From Alphaproteobacteria bacterium (GTDB lineage Bacteria > Pseudomonadota > Alphaproteobacteria > Micavibrionales > CSBR16-224), in the NCBI GenBank assembly GCA_007116755.1, contig SKHU01000091.1, forward strand, positions 1-14,133: a stretch of DNA of 14,133 bases, in the 5' to 3' direction. Below are positions 1-7,207 of this stretch, piece after piece. The first letter of the stretch is position 1; every line of letters starts with the position of its first letter. Both the position numbers and the translations under genes were made by a program. The notes under the pieces are model-generated. The model was not told the DNA's origin, did no database searches, and saw nothing but the letters and a program-made list of their open reading frames with translations.

Positions 1-34
1 CTATGGTTAATATAGGAAAAACAGAAACAGTTCA

Positions 35-544
35 ATGCATATGACAAAAAAAAACCGTTTTCCTATTTTCTTCTTTCTTGCGGCTTTGTGTGCGTTTTCC
101 GTTTCGGGGGCGGGCGCGGTTTCTGCATTCGGCGAAGACGGTCAGGAGCGTTATGCGGTGCTGCGCGATAATGCCGTTAATCTGCGCAGCGGGCCGGGGC
201 AGCGTTATCCGGTCAGATGGGTGCTGCGCCGCGCGGGGATGCCGGTAAAAATCATTCGCGATTTTGATGTCTGGCGGCAGATCGAATTGTTTGACGGAGA
301 GACCGGATGGGTGCATGTTAATCTGCTGTCGCGCGGGAAAAATGCGCTGGTGCTGGGCGAGGCCGGCAGCTATGCGGAAATGCGGGCGGCACCGTCTGCG
401 GAAGCCGGAATTTTGCTGCGTCTTGAATCCGGTGTTATCGTAAAGCTTGACCAATGTGTGAAAGCATGGTGCAGTATAGGCATATCGGGATATAAAGGCT
501 GGCTGCCTGCTTCCGTGCTATGGGGAGATACGGCGGAAAATTAA
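35..544 (+). CDS. exported bacterial SH3-domain (SH3b) protein
   Basis: A predicted secreted or periplasmic protein of 169 residues. The N-terminus is basic (MTKKNR) and followed by a hydrophobic stretch (about residues 9-31) that reads as a signal peptide. The rest holds two SH3b-like repeats. The first, about residues 39-100, has the typical VNLRSGPG motif and ends in GWVHVNLLS. The second, about residues 112-165, is more diverged, with EMRAAPS at its start and GWLPASVLWG at its end. SH3b repeats usually bind peptidoglycan or other cell-wall ligands, so a wall-associated role is inferred; the exact function is unknown. Two in-frame starts exist (ATG at 35 and at 41) and neither has a clear ribosome binding site. 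A run of nine A (46-54) lies just after the start. The gene is followed 39 bp later by the next gene on the same strand. Confidence 0.85.
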   Translation: MHMTKKNRFPIFFFLAALCAFSVSGAGAVSAFGEDGQERYAVLRDNAVNLRSGPGQRYPVRWVLRRAGMPVKIIRDFDVWRQIELFDGETGWVHVNLLSRGKNALVLGEAGSYAEMRAAPSAEAGILLRLESGVIVKLDQCVKAWCSIGISGYKGWLPASVLWGDTAEN

Positions 545-550
545 TCTGCG

Positions 551-586
551 GAATTGTAACGACAGAATTGTAACAGGATTGTAATG
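551..586 (+). repeat. three short direct repeats before the next start codon
   Basis: The 39-bp spacer holds GAATTGTAAC at 551-560, the same ten bases at 565-574, and a variant GGATTGTAAT at 577-586. The last copy contains the ribosome binding site tail and the ATG start codon (584-586) of the downstream gene. The spacing is 14 and 12 bp, close to one helical turn plus a little. It could be a translational or transcriptional operator, or chance in an AT-rich spacer. Confidence 0.5.
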
Positions 587-1573
587 GATACGCGCACAAT
601 GACAGAACAGACCGAACACGCAAAAAAGCTGCACGAGCATATTGCCAAAATCTTGCGTGTCGGCGAGACGATCGACCGTGAAAAAGCCGTGCAGACTTTG
701 ATGCTTTACGGCGGCATGCTTTCGGAAACGCTGTTTGAATATGAAGAGCCTGATCTGGTGATGGAGCAAAGCTTCTACCGTATCGCCGATCTTTTGGAGA
801 CGGAACCGGAACAGGCCGAGCTTGATGATCTGCTCAAAAAACTGCCGCCGATGGGGGAAATCGACTATTTCACGGAAAAGGGACGGGGGCTGGCACGGGA
901 AGCGGCCAGACAACTCGACAAGGGGCTGGATGATGTGCACGAGATTGTCATCGGTCTGATTATCAGCGATCTGCCGGAATGGGAAAAGGATCAGGAGATC
1001 GGTATGCCTGTGCCGCATGCGTTGCGGCTTTTGATGGAGGTGGTGATTACCTGCGCGATTTTCGAAACCTCTGCACTGGAATTCTGCGATATTCTGATTG
1101 ACGATTTTATCAGCGAAGGCTGGGGGGTTGATATTTCTCTTGCTTCGCTGGCGGCGCTCTCTGCCGTTTACGCGATGGAGGCCAGAGCGGCGGAGAACGG
1201 AAGCATTGCCCTTGATCTTGAAGCCAAGCAGGAGTTGCACGATGGCCTTGCGCGCGTAATGCAGGGAGAGGTCAACCGCCATGCTTCGGGGCGTGACAGC
1301 AAATGGACGGCGCTCAATCCGGTGAATGACGAGCAGGATAACAGCCATTACCGTGAAATGCTCGAAGAGTTGCGCGAGCCGATTGACAGTTTTTTTGAGC
1401 ATGTCGGTTTTGACGATCCGTCCGGTCGCGCCGTTGCCGTGGCCAAGGCGGCAGGCCGCATGGTGGCGGCCAGCACGGCGGATGACGGCGGCTATATGCC
1501 GGGGCCGGTCGGGCAGATGATCGTATTGCGCGGGCTGCAGGCATCGCTGCGTTACGATCCGGATGCGGAGTAA
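584..1573 (+). CDS. hypothetical acidic, helix-rich cytoplasmic protein
   Basis: A 329-residue protein I do not recognise. No signal peptide or convincing membrane segment is visible. It is strongly acidic in its first third (many Glu and Asp, for example EYEEPD and EPEQAELDD) and reads as mostly alpha-helical, with Ala/Leu-rich stretches around residues 145-205. The C-terminal part (about 280-325) is Gly/Ala rich with GRAVAVAKAAGRMVAAS. No catalytic motif stands out. The start at ATG 584 is supported by AGGA at 575-578, five bases upstream; a second ATG follows at 599. It sits between an SH3b protein and cysQ, with only six bases before the cysQ start, so it is probably co-transcribed with cysQ. 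Codon use looks like its neighbours. Function unknown. Confidence 0.8.
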   Translation: MDTRTMTEQTEHAKKLHEHIAKILRVGETIDREKAVQTLMLYGGMLSETLFEYEEPDLVMEQSFYRIADLLETEPEQAELDDLLKKLPPMGEIDYFTEKGRGLAREAARQLDKGLDDVHEIVIGLIISDLPEWEKDQEIGMPVPHALRLLMEVVITCAIFETSALEFCDILIDDFISEGWGVDISLASLAALSAVYAMEARAAENGSIALDLEAKQELHDGLARVMQGEVNRHASGRDSKWTALNPVNDEQDNSHYREMLEELREPIDSFFEHVGFDDPSGRAVAVAKAAGRMVAASTADDGGYMPGPVGQMIVLRGLQASLRYDPDAE

Positions 1574-1579
1574 CCGGTC

Positions 1580-2401
1580 ATGCATGCAATGGCAAATATT
1601 CTGGATGATCTTTGCGCACTGGCGCGTGAGGCGGGCGCTGTTGAAAAACAGATTTTCGAGGGCGGTTTCACAGCGGAAATCAAACAGGACGGCAGTCCCG
1701 TTACCATTGCCGATCAGAAGGCCGAAGAGATTATTATCAGAAAAATCAGCGAGCTGACGCCCGATATTCCGTTTTTGGGTGAGGAATCTGTTGCGGCGGG
1801 ACGTGTCCCCGATATTTCCGGCGGGCTTTACTGGTGCGTTGATCCGCTGGACGGCACGAAGGAGTTTGTTGAGGGCGGCGGGGAGTTTACCGTCAATATC
1901 GCCTTGATGGAGAATTTCAAGCCGGTGATCGGAGTTATTTACGTGCCGATGAAAGATGTGCTTTATGCGGCAACCGGTGCAGGAACGGCCTTTATGCAGA
2001 TGGCCGGAACGTATGAAAAAACGCCCATTTCCGTGCGTGCTGTGCCTGATGCGGGGCTGACGGTCGTTACCAGCCGCCGTCACGGGAATCCGGCGGCAAT
2101 TGAAAATTTTCTCGGCGGCTGGAAAGTTTCCGAATTGCTGGCTTGCAGCAGTTCTCTGAAATTCTGCGCGATTGCCGAAGGCCGCGCCGATTTTTATCCG
2201 CGCCTTGGCCCGACGTCGGAATGGGATACGGCGGCGGGTGATGCAATCCTGCGCGCGGCGGGCGGCCATATTCTGACGATGGACGGGCAGCCGCTTTCCT
2301 ACGGAAAAACAGAAGAAAATTTTGTTAATCCGCATTTTGCAGCCTGCCCTGAATCATTAAAGAAGATGGTTTCGGATGCGGCTGTGCGTCTGGCGCGGTA
2401 A
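1580..2401 (+). CDS. cysQ: 3'(2'),5'-bisphosphate nucleotidase CysQ
   Basis: A 273-residue member of the inositol monophosphatase-like, Mg2+-dependent, Li+-sensitive phosphatase family. CysQ removes the 3' phosphate of 3'-phosphoadenosine 5'-phosphate (PAP), a by-product of sulfate assimilation, giving AMP. All metal-site motifs are visible: DGSPVTIAD (residues 37-45), GEES with E68 and E69, DPLDGTKEF with D88 and D91, and the C-terminal WDTAAGDA with D216. The sequence GEFTVNIAL after the DPLDGT motif is typical of CysQ rather than of inositol monophosphatase SuhB. GGAG at 1567-1570 lies nine bases before ATG 1580; ATG 1589 is an alternative. Length is slightly above that of E. coli CysQ. 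No other sulfur-assimilation gene is nearby, so here it probably acts as a housekeeping PAP phosphatase. Confidence 0.9.
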   Translation: MHAMANILDDLCALAREAGAVEKQIFEGGFTAEIKQDGSPVTIADQKAEEIIIRKISELTPDIPFLGEESVAAGRVPDISGGLYWCVDPLDGTKEFVEGGGEFTVNIALMENFKPVIGVIYVPMKDVLYAATGAGTAFMQMAGTYEKTPISVRAVPDAGLTVVTSRRHGNPAAIENFLGGWKVSELLACSSSLKFCAIAEGRADFYPRLGPTSEWDTAAGDAILRAAGGHILTMDGQPLSYGKTEENFVNPHFAACPESLKKMVSDAAVRLAR

Positions 2402-2439
2402 AAACGCGGAAATCCGCAGGGTAATTTCCATTATTTCAG

Positions 2440-2468
2440 TTGACAACCTCCGGAAAACGGATTAGTTT
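2440..2468 (+). promoter_or_regulatory. sigma70-like promoter for rpmJ-mreB
   Basis: A perfect -35 hexamer TTGACA at 2440-2445 is followed, after a 17-bp spacer, by a weak -10 TAGTTT at 2463-2468. It lies in the only sizeable gap (2402-2516) between cysQ and rpmJ. The predicted start of transcription near 2475 leaves a leader of about 40 bases. The perfect -35 box with correct spacing makes this the best promoter candidate in the window. Confidence 0.55.
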
Positions 2469-2516
2469 GCCGAGCTTGGTATCATAATATTTCCGACAAA
2501 CCGTATTGAGGATAAA

Positions 2517-2654
2517 ATGAAGAAGACGAATTCCATCGGGAAACAGGCCAAACGCGACCAGAAAAACCGCGTAGTACGCCGCCGCGACGGCAAGGGGAAA
2601 GTCCGTTTATACGTGATTAACCGCCTTAACCCGCGCATGAAGGCGAAACAGTAA
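2517..2654 (+). CDS. rpmJ: 50S ribosomal protein L36 (zinc-free, divergent)
   Basis: A small basic protein of 45 residues starting MKKTNSIGKQAKRDQKNRVV and ending NPRMKAKQ. The pattern MKxxNS, then a basic stretch, NRVVRRR, YVIN, NPRxKA matches alphaproteobacterial L36, a component of the 50S subunit. L36 proteins come in zinc-binding and zinc-free forms. This one has no cysteine or histidine at all, so it cannot hold the zinc ribbon. Compared with the usual 41-residue alphaproteobacterial form it appears to carry a short insertion (DGKGK, about residues 24-28) before the YVIN strand and lacks the final Gly. The start is fixed by GAGG at 2508-2511, five bases before the ATG. It lies 34 bp before mreB and probably shares its promoter. 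It could be a paralogue rather than the only L36. Confidence 0.82.
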   Translation: MKKTNSIGKQAKRDQKNRVVRRRDGKGKVRLYVINRLNPRMKAKQ

Positions 2655-2688
2655 TATATTGAAATTTTTAACGATTGGCTGAATATCC

Positions 2689-3729
2689 ATGCTCTCCAAA
2701 CTCCTCGGGCTGGTTTCTGCAGATATGGCGATTGACCTCGGTACGGCCAATACGCTTGTCTATGTGCGCGGTCAGGGCATCGTTTTGAACGAGCCGTCCG
2801 TTGTGGCGATTTCCATGGTCAACGGCCGCCGTCAGGTTCTGGCCGTCGGGGACGAGGCCAAGCGTATGCTGGGTCGTACGCCGGGCAATATCATGGCAAT
2901 CCGCCCTCTGCGTGACGGTGTGATTGCCGATTTCGATATTGCCGAGGAGATGATCAAACAATTTATCCGCAAGGTCCATAACCGTCGCAGCTTCGCTTCG
3001 CCGCAGATGGTGATTTGCGTACCGTCCGGTTCGACGGCTGTCGAACGCCGTGCGATTCAGGAATCGGCGGAAAGTGCGGGCGCGCGCCGCGTCGAGCTGA
3101 TTGAAGAGCCGATGGCGGCGGCCATTGGCGCGGGGCTGCCGGTGACGGAGCCGACCGGATCAATGGTTGTTGATATCGGCGGCGGTACGACAGAGGTGGC
3201 GGTGATTTCGCTGGGCGGAATCGTTTATGCCCGTTCGGTGCGGGTCGGCGGTGACAAAATGGATGATGCGATTATTTCCTATATCCGCCGTACGCATAAT
3301 CTGCTGATCGGCGAAAGCACGGCCGAGCGCATTAAAAAAGAGATCGGTTCGGCCTGTCCGCCGGAAGACGGCGAGGGGCGCAGCATGGAAATCAAGGGTC
3401 GCGATTTGATGAACGGCGTACCGAAAGAAATTGTGATTACCGAACGCCAGATTGCCGAAAGTCTGGCCGAGCCGGTCGGCGCGATTATTGATGCTGTTAA
3501 GGGGGCGCTGGAACATACGGCACCGGAACTGGCGGCGGATATTGTCGATAAGGGAATTGTAATGACCGGAGGCGGCGCGCTTCTGTCCAATCTGGACTAT
3601 GTTTTGCGCTATGCGACGGGGCTGGCGGTATCGATTGCCGATGATCCGCTGTCCTGCGTGGCGTTGGGAACGGGACAGGCGCTGGAAGAGATGAAAATGC
3701 TCAAAGGCGTTCTGGTGGATATGTATTAA
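2689..3729 (+). CDS. mreB: rod shape-determining actin homologue MreB
   Basis: A 346-residue bacterial actin that polymerises into membrane-bound filaments and directs side-wall peptidoglycan synthesis by positioning the MreCD-PBP2-RodA complex. The length matches the family. ATP-site motifs are visible: phosphate-1 DLGTANT (residues 16-22), phosphate-2 DIGGGTTE (162-169), and the adenosine motif around GGGALLS (from residue 294). The N-terminal MLSKLLGLVS is hydrophobic and amphipathic-looking, consistent with membrane attachment. There is no strong ribosome binding site in front of ATG 2689, which may mean initiation depends on the preceding rpmJ, 34 bp upstream. It heads the classic mreBCD-mrdA-rodA order. 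Confidence 0.97.
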   Translation: MLSKLLGLVSADMAIDLGTANTLVYVRGQGIVLNEPSVVAISMVNGRRQVLAVGDEAKRMLGRTPGNIMAIRPLRDGVIADFDIAEEMIKQFIRKVHNRRSFASPQMVICVPSGSTAVERRAIQESAESAGARRVELIEEPMAAAIGAGLPVTEPTGSMVVDIGGGTTEVAVISLGGIVYARSVRVGGDKMDDAIISYIRRTHNLLIGESTAERIKKEIGSACPPEDGEGRSMEIKGRDLMNGVPKEIVITERQIAESLAEPVGAIIDAVKGALEHTAPELAADIVDKGIVMTGGGALLSNLDYVLRYATGLAVSIADDPLSCVALGTGQALEEMKMLKGVLVDMY

Positions 3730-3810
3730 AACTTTTTAATTTTATGCCGCTGCCGCAGCAGTATCTGAAGCAGGGGTTTCACTTTTTAGTTCCGTGAATC
3801 AATAAGTTAC

Positions 3811-3840
3811 TTGCGCGCTTTGCCTGTGTCGGTTTACAAT
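3811..3840 (+). promoter_or_regulatory. candidate promoter for mreC and downstream genes
   Basis: The 139-bp gap after mreB (3730-3868) contains TTGCGC at 3811-3816 and a good -10 TACAAT at 3835-3840, with 18 bases between them. Transcription would begin near 3847, about 20 bases before the mreC start. An independent promoter would let mreB and mreCD levels differ. I see no convincing terminator in the same gap; the only hairpin (GCTG-CCG-CAGC, 3749-3759) is short and has no adjoining T run. Confidence 0.45.
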
Positions 3841-3868
3841 AGAAATTGACAGAAACGCGGAGCATATT

Positions 3869-4747
3869 TTGGTCAAAAAAAGCAAAAAAAACAGCGGATT
3901 TTCAATCGCTTTCCCGATTTCTTTGCAGGGATTGCGCAACCGCTTTTTTCCGCTGCTTTTTATTTTTATGGCCGTATCCGGTGTTGTTCTTCATAAAAGC
4001 TATGATGCGCCGATCATGCAAATCCGTATTGCGCTGACCGATATGACTGCGCCGGTCTTCGCAGCTGTTTCCGAGCCTTTGCAGGCTGCGGCAGGGCGTA
4101 TTGATACCGTAGCCAATATGCGCGATTTGCGTGCGGAAAATATGCGTCTTGTCGAGGAGAATCGCCGCTTGCAGCAGTGGTATGACACGGCGCTCAGGCT
4201 TGAGGCGGAAAACCGCAGCCTGAAGACTCTGATGAATTTCAAGATCGAGCCGGATTACCGTTTCATTACAACGCGTGTCGTCGCCGATCCGGGGGGGAGT
4301 TTTATCAAAAGCGTTTTGATACCCGCAGGCAGCAGGGACGGTGTACGCAACGGGCAGGCCGTTATCGGTGAAAAAGGCCTTGTCGGCCGTGTGGTTGAAA
4401 CCGGCAGAAATGCGTCGCGCGTCTTGCTGGTTACGGATTTGAACGCGCATATCCCCGTTCTGATCGAAGGTACGCGGCATAAAGCTATTCTGGCGGGACG
4501 CAATACCGGCACGATGGTGCTGGAACATATGCCGCTGGACAGCCGCCCGGGGCTGGGCGCACGGATTGTCACCTCCGGAGACGGCGGTATGCTGCCGCCG
4601 CATATACCGGTCGGAACAGTTGTATCGCGCAGCGGCGGAACGGTGCATGTCCGGCCGCTGGATGATCTTGACAAGCTGGGATATGTGCGTGTCGTCGATT
4701 TTGCCGCCGACAGCGCACTGAAAACGGGCAAACTGGATAGCCCCTGA
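3869..4747 (+). CDS. mreC: rod shape-determining protein MreC
   Basis: A 292-residue bitopic inner-membrane protein that links cytoplasmic MreB/MreD to periplasmic PBP2 and activates it. The order of parts fits the family: a basic cytoplasmic tail, one membrane segment (about residues 26-41), a coiled coil (about 83-124, with DLRAENMRLVEENRRL), then the beta-rich periplasmic domain with GSRDGVRNGQAVIGEKGLVGRV and the VLLVTDLNAHIPVLI stretch. The start is TTG at 3869, supported by GGAG at 3859-3862, six bases upstream; the next in-frame ATG (3968) would delete the membrane anchor's beginning. Runs of seven A (3875-3881) and eight A (3884-3891) follow the start codon and encode Lys. There is no long C-terminal extension. 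mreD follows 17 bp later. Confidence 0.93.
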   Translation: MVKKSKKNSGFSIAFPISLQGLRNRFFPLLFIFMAVSGVVLHKSYDAPIMQIRIALTDMTAPVFAAVSEPLQAAAGRIDTVANMRDLRAENMRLVEENRRLQQWYDTALRLEAENRSLKTLMNFKIEPDYRFITTRVVADPGGSFIKSVLIPAGSRDGVRNGQAVIGEKGLVGRVVETGRNASRVLLVTDLNAHIPVLIEGTRHKAILAGRNTGTMVLEHMPLDSRPGLGARIVTSGDGGMLPPHIPVGTVVSRSGGTVHVRPLDDLDKLGYVRVVDFAADSALKTGKLDSP

Positions 4748-4764
4748 TATTATCGGGATATGTT

Positions 4765-5349
4765 TTGACAATGAATATTTTTTTGCAGCGCAAACAGCAT
4801 GATGCCGATGCGGAAAGGTTTTTTCCTGCTCTGCCGCTGTTTTTGTCCTATCTGGTTTTTTATGCTGTGCTGCTGCTGCTGTTTTTCCTGAATATTCTGC
4901 CGACAGGATATGCGTCCTTTACGGGGTTGCAGCCGGCTTTTCTGTTTGCCGCCGTGTTTTACTGGAGCATTTTTTATCCGGCATTGTTGCCGTTCTGGCT
5001 GGTTTTTTCGCTGGGTTTCGGCTTTGATCTTCTTGTCGGGCTTCCGGCAGGCGGCACGGCTCTGATTTTGCTGTCGGCGCAATGGCTGCTCAGAACGCAG
5101 CAGCGTTTTCTCCTGGGGCAGGGATTCTGGGCGTTGTGGTTGTGTTTTGCGCTGCTTTGCTATGTCGCGCTGTTTGCGCAATGGGCGCTGTTCAGCCTGT
5201 TTTCGTGGCATGTGATGCCGCTGTTGCCCGTTGTGGTCAACAGTATTTTGACGATTGCGCTGTTTCCGTTTACGGTGGTAGTGTTTCATCGAATCCGGGC
5301 GCTGATTTTGAACGCCCGCAACCGGCAGCAGGAGGCTGGCAGTTTATAA
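4765..5349 (+). CDS. mreD: rod shape-determining membrane protein MreD
   Basis: A small, very hydrophobic inner-membrane protein of 192-194 residues, with about five to six membrane segments, for example FLSYLVFYAVLLLLFFLN and the segment around LWLCFALLCYVALFAQWALF. MreD proteins are weakly conserved; identification rests on size, topology, the GFDLLVGLPAG segment and position between mreC and mrdA. It is part of the MreBCD scaffold for the elongation synthases. Two starts are possible. TTG at 4765 has GGGA six bases upstream; ATG at 4771 is a better codon but lies twelve bases from that site. The product differs by only two residues. Confidence 0.9.
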   Translation: MTMNIFLQRKQHDADAERFFPALPLFLSYLVFYAVLLLLFFLNILPTGYASFTGLQPAFLFAAVFYWSIFYPALLPFWLVFSLGFGFDLLVGLPAGGTALILLSAQWLLRTQQRFLLGQGFWALWLCFALLCYVALFAQWALFSLFSWHVMPLLPVVVNSILTIALFPFTVVVFHRIRALILNARNRQQEAGSL

Positions 5350-5374
5350 ATAACGCCCGCCCGGAAAAGACCCT

Positions 5375-7198
5375 ATGAGCAAAAACGATCTGGAACGGTA
5401 CAATGCTTTTTCGCGCCGCGCTTTTATTCTTGGCGGGCTGCATTTGGGTGTTTTCGGGGCGCTGGCCGCCCGTCTTGGTTATCTGCAGGTCTCAAAACAG
5501 GATTATTTTTCAACGCTGGCTGATGAAAACCGGATCAGCATGAAATATCTGCCTGCGGCGCGCGGCCAGATTCTCGATCGTTTCGGTGTGCCGCTGGCAC
5601 TGAACGAGCAGGATTTCCGCATCTTTCTGATTCCCGAACAGGCGCGCGATCTGGAAGCGATTTTTCACCGCATCCGCGATTTTATTCCGTTCAGCCTTCA
5701 GGATCAGGAGCGCGTTATGCGCGATATCAGAAGCAAGCGCGCTTTTATGCCGGTACTTTTAAAGGACAGTCTGAACTGGGAACAGGTCTCCCGTATTTCC
5801 GTGAATCTTCCGGAACTGCCGGGGGTATCGGTGGATGAGGGGCGGATACGCACCTATCCGCTAGCGGAATCAACGGCACATATTGTCGGCTATGTCGGTC
5901 TGGTTGCACCGTCCGAACTGACGGATGATCCGATTATGATGCTGCCTGGTTTTCGCATCGGCAAAACCGGCATAGAAAGAAGCTTTGAAAGCAAACTGCG
6001 CGGCAAGGCCGGAACAAGCCGTGTGGAAATCAACGCCGTGGGACGCGAAATCCGTGAAATTTCAAGTCAACCGGGACAGGACGGCGCACGGATCGGTTTG
6101 ACGCTGGATGCGGAATTGCAGATTTACTGCCAGACGCGGCTGGCACAGGAAAAAAGCGCCAGCGCCGTCATTATGGACACCGTTAACGGGCAGATTTATG
6201 CAATGTGCTCGTCCCCGTCTTTTGATCCGAATTTGTTTACACGCGGTATTTCTGCCGAACAGTGGGAGGAGTTGCTGGCCAACCCTGCCGTGCCGCTGAC
6301 CAATAAAACCGTATCCGGACAATATCCGCCCGGCTCGACCTTTAAAATGATTACGGCGCTGGCGGCATTCGAATCCGGCCTTGTGCAGACCGGTCACAGC
6401 GTCTATTGCCCGGGCCATATAGAGGTTGGGCGTGACCGCTTCCATTGCTGGCGTCGCGGCGGGCACGGCAATGTCTCCATCGTACGGGCGCTGTCGGAAT
6501 CCTGCGATGTGTATTTTTACGATATTGCGCGGCAGATCGGTATAGACCGTATCGCGGAAATGGCGCGGAAATTCGGCATGGGCAGCCGGCTGGGCATCGA
6601 ACTGCCCGGTGAAACGCCGGGGCTGGTTCCTGACCGGCAGTGGAAGCTTGGCCATATGGGACAGAACTGGCAACTCGGGGAAACGATTGTTGCGTCGATC
6701 GGTCAGGGGTATATCCAGACAACGCCGCTACAGCTTGCCGTGATGACAGCGCGCCTTGTTAATGGCGGTTATGCCGTGCGTCCGACACTTATACACAGTA
6801 TCGGGGCAAAGCCGAATCCGGAACCGGCTTTTGCATCTTTAAACATTGAAAAGCGCTATCTTGATCTTGTGCTGCGCGGTATGAACGAGGCGGTCAACCA
6901 TACGCGCGGCACGGCGTATGAGTCGCGCATTGAAGAAAAAGGTTTCGATATGGGTGGAAAAACCGGAACGGCCCAGGTGCGTCGCATTACCGCGCGGCAG
7001 CGCGAGGAAGGTGTCCGTAATGAAGATCTGCCGTGGCGGCATCGTCACCATGCGCTATTTACCGCATATGCGCCGCTGGACAGGTCGCGCTATGCCTGTG
7101 CCGTTGTTGTCGAACACGGTGTCAGCGGTTCGCGTGCGGCGGCACCGATTGCCCGTGATCTGATTAAAAAAACCATGGAACGTAATCCGGCGAGTTAG
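5375..7198 (+). CDS. mrdA: penicillin-binding protein 2 (elongasome transpeptidase)
   Basis: A 607-residue class B penicillin-binding protein that cross-links peptidoglycan during side-wall growth, working with the glycosyltransferase RodA in the inner membrane and periplasm. It has a short cytoplasmic tail, one membrane anchor (about residues 14-37), a pedestal domain (about 45-230, including YLPAARGQILDRFG and AHIVGYVG), and the transpeptidase domain. The catalytic motifs are all present: STFK with nucleophile S321 and K324, SCD at 376-378, and KTG at 529-531. The STFK, SxD and KTGT forms are those of PBP2 rather than of the division protein PBP3. The start ATG 5375 follows GGAAAAGA (5363-5370). 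It is 25 bp from mreD and 9 bp before rodA. Confidence 0.97.
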   Translation: MSKNDLERYNAFSRRAFILGGLHLGVFGALAARLGYLQVSKQDYFSTLADENRISMKYLPAARGQILDRFGVPLALNEQDFRIFLIPEQARDLEAIFHRIRDFIPFSLQDQERVMRDIRSKRAFMPVLLKDSLNWEQVSRISVNLPELPGVSVDEGRIRTYPLAESTAHIVGYVGLVAPSELTDDPIMMLPGFRIGKTGIERSFESKLRGKAGTSRVEINAVGREIREISSQPGQDGARIGLTLDAELQIYCQTRLAQEKSASAVIMDTVNGQIYAMCSSPSFDPNLFTRGISAEQWEELLANPAVPLTNKTVSGQYPPGSTFKMITALAAFESGLVQTGHSVYCPGHIEVGRDRFHCWRRGGHGNVSIVRALSESCDVYFYDIARQIGIDRIAEMARKFGMGSRLGIELPGETPGLVPDRQWKLGHMGQNWQLGETIVASIGQGYIQTTPLQLAVMTARLVNGGYAVRPTLIHSIGAKPNPEPAFASLNIEKRYLDLVLRGMNEAVNHTRGTAYESRIEEKGFDMGGKTGTAQVRRITARQREEGVRNEDLPWRHRHHALFTAYAPLDRSRYACAVVVEHGVSGSRAAAPIARDLIKKTMERNPAS

Positions 7199-7207
7199 GG
7201 TCAAAAA

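Noticed and set aside
518..2335. 605-codon open frame on the minus strand
   Set aside because: It lies opposite the unknown gene and cysQ, which have good start sites and (for cysQ) full family motifs. The product is Arg/His/Gln-rich with no recognisable domain, as expected for an antisense shadow at this base composition.
2406..2417. Short inverted repeat GCGGA-AA-TCCGC after cysQ
   Set aside because: The stem is at most five pairs with almost no loop and no T run follows, so it does not support a terminator.
3749..3759. Hairpin GCTG-CCG-CAGC after mreB
   Set aside because: A four-pair stem about 20 bases before the next T run; too weak to call a terminator.
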